NCBI RefSeq assembly: GCF_003119195.2 | Contig: NZ_CP022254.1 | Location: forward strand, 293,501-357,500 | Reading direction: 5' to 3' | Length of the DNA: 64,000 nt | Source of the DNA: Azospirillum baldaniorum | GTDB lineage: Bacteria > Pseudomonadota > Alphaproteobacteria > Azospirillales > Azospirillaceae | Part shown: piece by piece, positions 19,170-27,023 of the stretch | Position numbering within the stretch: the stretch's first letter is position 1 | Layout of the letters: every line of letters begins with the position of its first letter | Made by a program: the position numbers and the translations under genes | The notes under the pieces: model-generated | Database searches by the model: none | What the model saw: only the letters and a program-made list of their open reading frames with translations | What the model was told of the DNA's origin: nothing

Positions 19170-19978
19170 CGAATTTTCCGATTCCTGACGTCGACCGCGT
19201 CTCCGCGATCATCCGCGAGGTCGCGGAGAGCGAGATTCTTCCCTATTTCCGCGATCTGGCGAACGCCGGCATCCGTGAGAAGACCGGGCCGGCCGATCTC
19301 GTGACCCTGGCCGACGAGGCGGGCGAACGCGCCCTCACGCCGCGCCTGCTGGACCTGCTTCCCGGCAGCACGGTGGTGGGGGAGGAGGCCGTCTCCGAGG
19401 ACAAGTCCCTGCTCGACCGAATCCACGGCGACGCGCCGGTCTGGATCATCGATCCGATCGACGGCACCCTGAACTTCGCGAACGGGCGCCCGCTCTTCGC
19501 CGTGATCATCGCCCTGGCCTGCCGCGGCGAGACGCTGGCCGGCTGGATCTACGATCCGTGCGACGGGCGCATCGCCACGGCGGTGAAAGGGCAGGGCGCC
19601 TATTTGAATGGCAAGCGCGTCACGGTCGCCCCGGCGGTCCCCCTGACCGAGATGACCGGAGCCCTGTCGACGCGATTCTGCGCCGAGGATCTCGGACGCC
19701 AGCTGGACGAGCGCGGCCGTTCCCTGGGTCCCCGCGTCTGCCTGTCCAGCGCCGCGCAGGAGTATCTGCGCCTGCTCGACGGCCGGGCGCATTTCTCGAT
19801 GTACCATCGCCTGATGCCGTGGGATCACGCGGCGGGCGTTCTGCTCCACGCGGAGGCCGGCGGCTACAGCGCGCTGTTCGACGGCTCGCCCTATCGTCCG
19901 ACCGTCCTCAACGGTGGGGTGATGCTGACCCCCGACCGCGCGAGTTGGGAGGCGATGCACCGGCATCTGTTCGGCTAA
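19166..19978 (+). CDS. Inositol monophosphatase-family phosphatase
   Basis: A 270-residue Mg-dependent, lithium-sensitive-type sugar phosphatase. The metal-binding motifs are complete: the GEEAVSED glutamates (family GEE), WIIDPIDGTLNFANG and the C-terminal WDHAAGVLLHAEAGG. Family members hydrolyse inositol phosphates, 3'-phosphoadenosine phosphate, histidinol phosphate or fructose bisphosphate; which applies here cannot be seen. The GTG start overlaps the upstream gene's stop by 4 bp. Confidence 0.9.
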   Translation: MTNFPIPDVDRVSAIIREVAESEILPYFRDLANAGIREKTGPADLVTLADEAGERALTPRLLDLLPGSTVVGEEAVSEDKSLLDRIHGDAPVWIIDPIDGTLNFANGRPLFAVIIALACRGETLAGWIYDPCDGRIATAVKGQGAYLNGKRVTVAPAVPLTEMTGALSTRFCAEDLGRQLDERGRSLGPRVCLSSAAQEYLRLLDGRAHFSMYHRLMPWDHAAGVLLHAEAGGYSALFDGSPYRPTVLNGGVMLTPDRASWEAMHRHLFG

Positions 19979-20111
19979 GGCGGGGGCGCACCGGACTACC
20001 GCACACGTCCTGCGGTGGGGACCGGATTCGGCGGGAACTCCGCGGGCACGACGGCCTTATAGTGCCAGGATGCCGGAAACGGCCGCCGTGAGCCTTGCGG
20101 AGCGCCCGATC

Positions 20112-20378
20112 ATGAAGGCCATTGCCCTGAAGCGCGTGCTGTTGGTGGCGTCACTGCTGGCGCCCACGGCTTGCGCGGAGCGGATCGCCGAATGTCAGCC
20201 TTCGGGCGGGACGGCCTCGGCCGCCGGCGCGGCGCAATGTTCCACCGACCCCGAAACCGCGGACGTCGCCTTGGATCACGAGGTGGTTCGCGCGATCGAC
20301 GCCGAGCCGGTGCTCAGCGTGGCACCGCCGCAGCGCCGGAAGGCGCGGCCCGCCACGCAGGCGCATTCCATGGAGTGA
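20112..20378 (+). CDS. Small exported hypothetical protein
   Basis: An 88-residue protein with a signal-like N-terminus MKAIALKRVLLVASLLAPTAC. The Cys could be a lipoprotein acceptor, but Pro at -3 is not a canonical lipobox. The remainder is Ala/Pro/Arg-rich low-complexity sequence with two further cysteines. No family is recognised. The coding assignment rests on the signal peptide and position only. Confidence 0.45.
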   Translation: MKAIALKRVLLVASLLAPTACAERIAECQPSGGTASAAGAAQCSTDPETADVALDHEVVRAIDAEPVLSVAPPQRRKARPATQAHSME

Positions 20379-20450
20379 AAAGGCCCGCGGTCCCTCGGAA
20401 CCCGCCACCGCCACCCTGTGTTGGACCAACGCAACAACGGCGGGTGATCC

Positions 20451-20870
20451 ATGCAAAAGGCCAATATCCACGACCCCTTGAGCATCGAGAGCATCTATCC
20501 ACGAAGCGCCTTCGACGCCGACGCGCGACAGAACGCACGGGACAAGGAGACGGTGGAGCATGGGGTGATGATCCTGTCGATGCCGGACGCCGATGGGAAT
20601 TTCTCGTTGAAGCCCTCCCAACGTCATGTCGGCGAGCCGGACACGACGACCCATTCGATTTTCCTGTCGCCGAGGCTGGAAAGCTCGGAGTATGGAGCGC
20701 TTACTCCGAGCGACACTGGCTATGACGCACCGATCGAACCGGCGAAGGCCCCCGAGACCTCCGGCGATCCTTACCGGTCTTTCGTGGAATCGCTGATCCA
20801 GGCCGCCCGTAACGCGGATTTTCCGCCGCCACCACCCGCAGAAAGCCTGAAGGGGTTTCGCGGCGGCTGA
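20451..20870 (+). CDS. Hypothetical acidic protein
   Basis: A 139-residue soluble protein that I do not recognise, starting MQKANIHDPLSIESIYPRSAFDADAR. It is probably largely disordered, with many Ser, Pro, Asp and Glu residues, a helical segment SFVESLIQAARNADF near the end and a PPPPP run. GGGTGATCC lies before the ATG. It is separate from the genes on both sides. Real but unclassified is the best description. Confidence 0.5.
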   Translation: MQKANIHDPLSIESIYPRSAFDADARQNARDKETVEHGVMILSMPDADGNFSLKPSQRHVGEPDTTTHSIFLSPRLESSEYGALTPSDTGYDAPIEPAKAPETSGDPYRSFVESLIQAARNADFPPPPPAESLKGFRGG

Positions 20871-21046
20871 GGCACCGAAGAACGGAGGGTGGCCGGAAGC
20901 CCCCTCCTCGCTTCCTTACGGTCTTATTTTCCATAATCTCACTTATATGATTTTTGTCGACCGGCAAGGCCTGCCTTCTTTTCTCACTGCCATGCGTCGG
21001 CTAAGGTCGCTTTCCGTCCCATCCCGCTGCCGAAGAAGACCTTTCC

Positions 21047-21856
21047 ATGGCCCGCAACATCGACCGCCTGATCGACGTCATGGCCCGCCTGCGCGACCCC
21101 AACGGCGGATGCCCGTGGGATCTGGAGCAGACCTACGCCACCATCGCGCCGCACACGATCGAGGAAGCCTACGAGGTGGCCGACGCCATCGAGAAAGGCG
21201 ACATGTCGGCGCTGCGCGAGGAGTTGGGCGACCTGCTCTTCCAGGTGGTCTATTACAGCCAGATGGCCCGCGAGGAGACTCTGTTCGACTTCGACGAGGT
21301 TGCCGGCGTCATCGCCGACAAGATGATCCGCCGCCACCCGCACGTTTTCGGTGCCGAGGAGGTCAAGGGCGCCGACATGCAGACCTCGCGCTGGGAAGAC
21401 CACAAGGCCGCCGAGCGCGCCGCCAAGGCTGCCGAGGAAGGCCGCGCCCCGTCCGCCCTGGAGGGCGTGATCGCCGGTCTCCCTGCCCTCACCCGCGCCC
21501 TCAAGCTTCAGAACCGCGCCGCCCGCGTCGGCTTCGACTGGACCGACGCGCGGGATATCCTCGACAAGATCGAGGAGGAGGTTCGCGAACTGCGGCATGA
21601 GATGGACAGCGGCTCCGCCCCGGACCGGGTGGCCGACGAACTGGGTGATCTGCTCTTCGCTCTGGTCAACCTCGCCCGCCGCCTGAAGGTCGAGCCGGAA
21701 TCGGCGCTGCGCGGCACCAACGCCAAGTTCGAACGGCGCTTCCACCGCATCGAGGCGCTGCTGTCCGAACAGGGCCGCACGCCCAAGGAGGCGACGCTGG
21801 ACGAGATGGAGGCCTTCTGGCAGCAGGCCAAGCGCGAGGAACGCGGCGAGTCCTGA
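21047..21856 (+). CDS. mazG: Nucleoside triphosphate pyrophosphohydrolase MazG
   Basis: A 269-residue house-cleaning enzyme hydrolysing (d)NTPs to monophosphates and pyrophosphate. Two MazG domains are visible. The first has DPNGGCPWDLEQTYATI and the metal-binding EEAYEVADAIEKGD plus ELGDLLFQVVYYSQMA. The second has KIEEEVRELRHEMD and ELGDLLFALVNLARRL. The two-domain layout and length match the E. coli protein. It lies convergent to the hyf-like cluster, with only 7 bases between the stop codons. Confidence 0.95.
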   Translation: MARNIDRLIDVMARLRDPNGGCPWDLEQTYATIAPHTIEEAYEVADAIEKGDMSALREELGDLLFQVVYYSQMAREETLFDFDEVAGVIADKMIRRHPHVFGAEEVKGADMQTSRWEDHKAAERAAKAAEEGRAPSALEGVIAGLPALTRALKLQNRAARVGFDWTDARDILDKIEEEVRELRHEMDSGSAPDRVADELGDLLFALVNLARRLKVEPESALRGTNAKFERRFHRIEALLSEQGRTPKEATLDEMEAFWQQAKREERGES

Positions 21857-21863
21857 ACCGCCA

Positions 21864-22385
21864 TCACTTCGCGGCGCTGGTCTCCAGCAGGGCCAGCAGG
21901 CCGGCCAGCAGATCGGCCGGCCGCGGCGGACAGCCGGGAATGCGCAGGTCCACCGGCAGCACCTCCTCCACCGGACCGACGCAGGCGTAGCCACCGGCGA
22001 ACAGCCCGCCGCTGACCGCGCAGTCGCCGCAGGCCACCAGCCATTTCGGGCCGGGCGTAGCGTCCCAGCTGCGGACCAGCGCCTCGCGCATGTTGCGGGC
22101 GACCGGGCCGGTGACCAGCAGGACGTCGGCGTGCCGCGGCGAGGCAACGAAGCGGATGCCGAAGCGCTCCAGATCGTAGATCGGGTTGTTCAGCGCGTGG
22201 ATTTCCAGCTCGCAGCCGTTGCAGGACCCCGCATCGACCTCGCGGATCGACAGGCTGCGGCCCAGCCGGGCCTTGGCGGCCTTGTCCAGCTTTCCGGCCA
22301 GTTCCGCCAAAGCCGGATCGGCGGGGGCCGGAGCGGTTTCGGTGACCGGGCCGCCGGTCAGGGAGGTCAGGATGTGCTTCAGCAT
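21864..22385 (-). CDS. hyfI: Hydrogenase-like small subunit (NuoB/HyfI type)
   Basis: A 173-residue NuoB-like subunit carrying a single [4Fe-4S] cluster of N2 type. The ligands are preserved: SCNGCE (Cys55, Cys58), ACGDCA (Cys119/Cys122) and PGCPPRP (Cys152). It is the last gene of the minus-strand cluster hyfB-C-E-F-G-I. The ATG at 22385 follows the large-subunit gene by 11 bases. In energy-converting hydrogenases this subunit passes electrons to or from the NiFe subunit; here the large subunit has lost the NiFe ligands, so the electron partner is unclear. Confidence 0.9.
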   Translation of the reverse strand: MLKHILTSLTGGPVTETAPAPADPALAELAGKLDKAAKARLGRSLSIREVDAGSCNGCELEIHALNNPIYDLERFGIRFVASPRHADVLLVTGPVARNMREALVRSWDATPGPKWLVACGDCAVSGGLFAGGYACVGPVEEVLPVDLRIPGCPPRPADLLAGLLALLETSAAK

Positions 22386-22396
22386 CGGCGGCCTCC

Positions 22397-23938
22397 TTAC
22401 AGGTCGTGTCCCGCGTAGGAACAGTTGAACGACTTGTTGCACAGCGGGAAGTCGGCAACGATGTTGCCGCCGATGGCCGCCTCCAGCAACGGCCATTGGA
22501 ACCAGGACGGGTCGCGCGGGTGGCAGCGGGCGACTGTGCCCTCCCCCTCCAGCCGCACCCAGGTCAGAATCTCGCCGCGGAAGGATTCGACCAGGGCCAT
22601 GCCCTCCCCGCCCCGGCCGGCCTCCAGCGGGACCGACGGGTGGTCGAGGCCGCGCGAGATCGCCGGCAGGCGGGCGACGATCTGCTCGATCAGCGACAAA
22701 GACTGCTCCACCTCGCGGATGCGGACCCAGACGCGGGCGTTCACGTCGCCCTCGGTCAGCACCGGCACCTCGAAACTCAGCTCATCGTAGGGTGCGTAGC
22801 CGGGGCTGCGGCGGGCGTCCTGGTCACGGCCGGAGGCCCGCCCGACATGGCCGCCGGCGCCAAAGCGGGTGACCAGCTCCGCGGACACGAACCCGGTGGC
22901 GACCGTGCGGTCCTGCAGGGACGCCTTGCCGTCATAGATGGCGACCAGCGGCGGGAAGCGCTTGCGCAGTTCGGCGACAAGCTCCAGCAGCAGGCCGGCG
23001 CCGCGTTCCGGCAGGTCGGTGGCAACGCCGCCGGGGATCACCCGGTCCATCATCAGACGGTGCCCGAAGCAGGCGTCCGCCGTGCGCAGCACGCGCTCCC
23101 GCAACTGGCTGGTCTGGGCCAGCATGAAGGCGAAGGCGGCGTCGTTGCAGATCGCCCCAATGTCGCCGAGATGGTTGGCGATCCGCTCCAGCTCGGCCAT
23201 CAGGGCGCGCAGCCACACCGCCCTCGCCGGCACCTCGACGCCGAGCGCCGCCTCCACCGCACGGGCGAAGGCGAGGCTGTGCGCCACCGTCGCGTCGCCG
23301 GAGATGCGGGCGGCCAGCTTCGCCGCTTCCGCCACCGGCCTGCCCTGCATCAGCCCCTCCACCCCGCGGTGGACATAGCCGAGCCGCTCCTCCAGCCGGA
23401 CGACGGTCTCGCCGTTGGCGGTGAAGCGGAAATGGCCGGGCTCGATGATGCCGGCGTGGACGGGGCCGACCGGAATCTGGTGCAGCCCGTCGCCTTCCAC
23501 CGGCAGGAAGGTGTAAGGGCCGGGGTTGGGCACCGGCGCCGCCGGCTGCTCCGACAGCGGGCGGCGCACACCCCAGGCGTCGTGGTCCAGCCAGGGGCGC
23601 GGGTCAGTGGTGCGCTCCGCCACCAAGCCGTAGAGGTCGTGGGCGGCGCGCTCAAGGCGGTTGGCGGCGGGCCGCACGGCGCTCAGGCTCGGGAAGCGGC
23701 CTTGCGGGCAGTCGAGGCTGACCGCCGCGATGTCGCCGGAGAAATCCTCGCGGAAGGCGGCGTGGACCGCCTTCGGTTCCCCCCACAGGCCGAGCAGGCT
23801 CCAGCCGTTGCCCGCCAGCCCCTCGATCAGGCGCAGCCAGCCGTCGCGGCCCAGCCGGTAGCGCGGCCAGGGCCGGTGCCCCTCGACCGGCGTGCCGATG
23901 CGGTTCAACAGGCCGAACAGCGGTTCTTCCCCGTACAT
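22397..23938 (-). CDS. hyfG: Hydrogenase-like large subunit lacking NiFe ligands
   Basis: A 513-residue fusion of a NuoC-like N-terminal domain (about 1-140) and a NuoD/HycE-like domain. Family features are HQIPVGPVHAGIIEPGHFRF, GYVHRGVE and the DIGAICNDAAF helix. In HycE-type hydrogenases NiFe is held by an N-terminal RVCGIC and a C-terminal DPCxxC motif. Here the first reads RISGDATVAHS (211-221) with no cysteine. The second is FPLCNKSFNCSYAGHDL at the very C-terminus, with CX5C spacing (Cys500, Cys506) instead of CX2C. The subunit therefore should not bind NiFe. This matches the energy-converting hydrogenase-related (Ehr) group rather than a true hydrogenase 4. Confidence 0.9.
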   Translation of the reverse strand: MYGEEPLFGLLNRIGTPVEGHRPWPRYRLGRDGWLRLIEGLAGNGWSLLGLWGEPKAVHAAFREDFSGDIAAVSLDCPQGRFPSLSAVRPAANRLERAAHDLYGLVAERTTDPRPWLDHDAWGVRRPLSEQPAAPVPNPGPYTFLPVEGDGLHQIPVGPVHAGIIEPGHFRFTANGETVVRLEERLGYVHRGVEGLMQGRPVAEAAKLAARISGDATVAHSLAFARAVEAALGVEVPARAVWLRALMAELERIANHLGDIGAICNDAAFAFMLAQTSQLRERVLRTADACFGHRLMMDRVIPGGVATDLPERGAGLLLELVAELRKRFPPLVAIYDGKASLQDRTVATGFVSAELVTRFGAGGHVGRASGRDQDARRSPGYAPYDELSFEVPVLTEGDVNARVWVRIREVEQSLSLIEQIVARLPAISRGLDHPSVPLEAGRGGEGMALVESFRGEILTWVRLEGEGTVARCHPRDPSWFQWPLLEAAIGGNIVADFPLCNKSFNCSYAGHDL

Positions 23939-23948
23939 GCCGCCTCCC

Positions 23949-25406
23949 CTACCCCAGCAGCGCCGCGACGGTCTGGAACCACGCGACCAGCGGTCCCGGC
24001 AGCCAGACCCCCGCCACCAGAACCAGCGCCAGATGCGCGTAAAGCGGAACCAGCGTTCCCTCCAGCGGCACCGATGCCACCGGGACGCCACTGCCCTCCA
24101 CCGTGCCGGGCGCGCCGAAGCACAATTGCTGGACCCGCAGCACCAGCGCCCCGAAGGCGACCAGGATGCCGACGACCAGCGGCAGGGCCAGCAGCGGTTC
24201 CCGCGCGAAGGTGCTGGTGACCAGCAGGAATTCGCTCATGAACACGCCGAAGGGCGGCAGACCGGCGATGGCCACCACCCCGGCCAGCAGGCCCCAACCG
24301 AGCGCCGGATGGCTGACCGTCAGGCCGGAAATCCGCTCGATCCGCTGCGTGCCCGTCACCTGAACGGCGTGGCCGACCGCGTAGAAGATGGCCGACTTGG
24401 TCAGGCTGTGCATCGCCATGTGCAGCAGCCCGGCGAAGTTGGCGAGCGGCCCTCCCATGCCGAAGGCGAAGGTGATGATGCCCATATGCTCGATGGAGCT
24501 GTAGGCGAAGAAGCGCTTCACGTCGCGCCGCCGGTAGAGCATCAGCCCGGCCAGCAGCAGCGAGGCCAGCCCCATGGCGATCATCAGCGGCCCCGGCGCG
24601 ATGGCCTGCCCGTTCGCCGCCAGCAGCATCTTGAAGCGCAGCACGGCGTAGAGCGCCACGTTGAGCAGCAGGCCGGACAGCACCGCGGAGATCGGCGTCG
24701 GCCCCTCCGCGTGGGCATCGGGCAGCCAGGCGTGCAACGGCGCCAGCCCGACCTTGGTGCCGTAGCCGATCAGAAGGAAGACGAAGGCGAGGTTGAGGAT
24801 CGCCGGACTGATCTTGGCGACGTGGCCCATCAACTCCGTCCAGGTCATCGCCGCCATGCCCGGCCCCATCACCGGCTGGGCGGCCATGTACATCAGGATG
24901 GTGCCGAACAGGGCGAGCGCGATGCCGACGCCGCACAGGATGAAGTATTTCCACGCCGCCTCGATGCTGGCGGCGGTGCGGTACAGGCTGACCATCAGCA
25001 CGGTGGTCAGCGTCGCCCCCTCCACCGCCACCCACATGACGCCCAGGTTGTTGGCTGACAGGGCCAGCAGCATGGTGAACATGAAGGCCTGATACATGGC
25101 GTGGTAGAAGCGCAGCTTGCGCTCGTCCAGCTTGCCCACCGCGATCTCGTGGGCGATGTAGCCGGCGGAAAAGACGCTGGTGGTCAGCCCGACGAAGGCG
25201 GTGAGCGCGATCAGGTAGATGTTGAAGGCGTCCACCACGAACAGCGCGCCGCTCGACGGCTCAAGCCCGAACAGGACCAGCGACGCCAGCAGCGTGACGG
25301 CGGAGAAGCCGATGTTCAGCCGCGCCCCCAGCCGGTGGCCGGGAACCAGGGCGAGGACGGCGGCGCCGATCAGCGGGGTGGCGACGATGACGGCGACGGC
25401 GCTCAA
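23949..25406 (-). CDS. hyfF: Hydrogenase-4-like antiporter subunit F
   Basis: A 485-residue polytopic membrane protein of the Mrp antiporter/NuoL-M-N family (proton_antipo_M domain), predicted to pump protons or sodium. Hallmarks are KYFILCGVGIALALFG, the conserved lysine region GYGTKVGLAPLHAWLPDAHAEGPTPISAVLSGLL, the RRRDVKRFFAYSSIEHMG helix and HSLTKSAIFY. The start is inferred to be TTG at 25406, overlapping the hyfE stop by 4 bp (TTGA) with GGGGAGAG upstream; no ATG or GTG lies near in frame. The next gene starts 11 bases downstream. Confidence 0.9.
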   Translation of the reverse strand: MSAVAVIVATPLIGAAVLALVPGHRLGARLNIGFSAVTLLASLVLFGLEPSSGALFVVDAFNIYLIALTAFVGLTTSVFSAGYIAHEIAVGKLDERKLRFYHAMYQAFMFTMLLALSANNLGVMWVAVEGATLTTVLMVSLYRTAASIEAAWKYFILCGVGIALALFGTILMYMAAQPVMGPGMAAMTWTELMGHVAKISPAILNLAFVFLLIGYGTKVGLAPLHAWLPDAHAEGPTPISAVLSGLLLNVALYAVLRFKMLLAANGQAIAPGPLMIAMGLASLLLAGLMLYRRRDVKRFFAYSSIEHMGIITFAFGMGGPLANFAGLLHMAMHSLTKSAIFYAVGHAVQVTGTQRIERISGLTVSHPALGWGLLAGVVAIAGLPPFGVFMSEFLLVTSTFAREPLLALPLVVGILVAFGALVLRVQQLCFGAPGTVEGSGVPVASVPLEGTLVPLYAHLALVLVAGVWLPGPLVAWFQTVAALLG

Positions 25407-26065
25407 TCGCTCTCCCCCCGGAAGCTCTCGATCTTCTGCATGTCGAGCGTGTCGAACCGCTCGCGGATGTGGAACAGGAAGATGCCGAAGATGATGAAGG
25501 CCACCATGACGGAGAAGGCCACCGACATCTCGACCACCAGCGGCATGCCGGCGACCCCGACCGCCGCCAGGATCAGCCCGTTCTCGATCGACATGAAGCC
25601 GACCACCTGGCTGACCGCGTTGCGCCGGGAGATCATCATCAGCAGGCCGAGCAGGACGACCGACAGCGACAGCGCCAGATTCTCGCGGGTCAGGGCGGTG
25701 GCGTCCGCCGTCACCGGCAGCACCAGCAAGATCGACAGGGTGACCAGCGACACGCCCGCCACCATGGTCAGCCCGATGCCCAGTGCCGGTTCTATGGTGC
25801 GGTGGATCTTCATCTTCACGACGATGCGGTGCAGCGCCACCGGGATCAGGATGGCCTTGAGGACCAGCGTCAGCAGCGCCGTGATGTAGAGATGCGGCTC
25901 CCCGTGGGAGTAGGCCTGCCACGCCGCCGTGGCGGTCAGGGCGAGCGCCTGCATGGTGAAGACGTTGAGAAGGGAGAACAGCCGCCGCTGGTAGAGCAGA
26001 GCGAAGCTCATCAGCAGGACGACGGCTCCCAGCATGTGCGCGACGTCATAACCCAGGTCGCTCAC
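25403..26065 (-). CDS. hyfE: Hydrogenase-4-like membrane subunit E
   Basis: A 220-residue membrane protein with about seven hydrophobic helices, related to HyfE. Its C-terminal half is NuoK-like, including the conserved SIENGLILAAVGVAGMPLVVEM helix with a membrane glutamate. The GTG start lies directly next to the hyfC stop, and the end overlaps hyfF, so translation is tightly coupled. Confidence 0.88.
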   Translation of the reverse strand: MSDLGYDVAHMLGAVVLLMSFALLYQRRLFSLLNVFTMQALALTATAAWQAYSHGEPHLYITALLTLVLKAILIPVALHRIVVKMKIHRTIEPALGIGLTMVAGVSLVTLSILLVLPVTADATALTRENLALSLSVVLLGLLMMISRRNAVSQVVGFMSIENGLILAAVGVAGMPLVVEMSVAFSVMVAFIIFGIFLFHIRERFDTLDMQKIESFRGESD

Positions 26066-26066
26066 C

Positions 26067-27023
26067 TCACACCCCCCGCGACACGTAGAGGAAGATCGCG
26101 CCGAGCAGACTCAGCAGCAGGGCGCCGCCCAGGAACTCGCCGACCCGGAAGACGCGCATCTTGGCGATGGAGGTCTCGAACAGCGCCAGCAGGGTCCCGC
26201 CGACGGCCAGCTTCGCCACGAAGACGGCCACGCCGCCCAGCGCCGCCGCCACGCCGGACCCGGCGGTCGCCATGCCCCAGGGCGCGAAGACGCAGGCGAT
26301 CAGCGCCATGTAGAGCAGCATCTTGAGCATGCTCGCCGCCTCGACCAGGGCGAGGTGACGGCCCGAATATTCCAGCACCATGGCCTCGTGCACCATGGTC
26401 AGTTCCAGGTGCGTGGCCGGATTGTCGATGGGGATGCGCGCGTTCTCGGCGATCGCCACCATCACCAATGCAATCAGCGCCAGGGCCAGGGAGATGCGCA
26501 GCCCGACCGCGCCGGACAACATGAAATCGGCGATCTCGGCCAGCGAGGTGCTGCGGACCAGGATCGCCACCGAGAAGACGATCATCAGCATCGCCGGTTC
26601 GGCGAGCGCTGCGATCATCATCTCGCGCGACGAGCCGATGCCGCCGAAGCTCGTCCCCGTGTCCATCCCGGCGAGCGCCAGGAAAAAGCGCGCCGAGCCC
26701 AGAAGGGCGATCAGCGCGATCAGGTCCGCCGTGGGGGCGAGCGCCAACTGCGTGGTGAAGACCGGCACCAACCCGGCGGCCAGCCAAATCGCCGTGAACA
26801 TCATGTAGGGCACGGCGCGGAACAGCCAGGAGGCGTTGCGCGCCAGCACCACCTCCTTGCGCAGCAGCCGCAGCAGGTCGCGGTAGGGCTGGGCCATCGA
26901 CGGCCCCCGCCGCCCGACCAGCCGCGCCTTGACCAGCCGCACCCAGCCGGTCAGCAGGGGCGCCAGGGCCAGCACCAGCAGCATCTGCAGGATCTGGTAG
27001 AAGGTGGCGAGCAGCAGCGTCAT
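26067..27023 (-). CDS. hyfC: Hydrogenase-4-like membrane subunit C (NuoH-like)
   Basis: A 318-residue membrane protein of the NuoH/HycD family, the subunit that connects the peripheral electron-transfer arm to the ion-pumping part. It has the conserved RRGPSMAQPYRDLLRLLRKE cytoplasmic loop, GSARFFLALAGMDTGTSFGGIGSSREMM, and ENARIPIDNPATHLELTMVHEAMVLEYSG, typical of HycD-like subunits. The ATG start overlaps the hyfB stop by 4 bp. Confidence 0.92.
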   Translation of the reverse strand: MTLLLATFYQILQMLLVLALAPLLTGWVRLVKARLVGRRGPSMAQPYRDLLRLLRKEVVLARNASWLFRAVPYMMFTAIWLAAGLVPVFTTQLALAPTADLIALIALLGSARFFLALAGMDTGTSFGGIGSSREMMIAALAEPAMLMIVFSVAILVRSTSLAEIADFMLSGAVGLRISLALALIALVMVAIAENARIPIDNPATHLELTMVHEAMVLEYSGRHLALVEAASMLKMLLYMALIACVFAPWGMATAGSGVAAALGGVAVFVAKLAVGGTLLALFETSIAKMRVFRVGEFLGGALLLSLLGAIFLYVSRGV

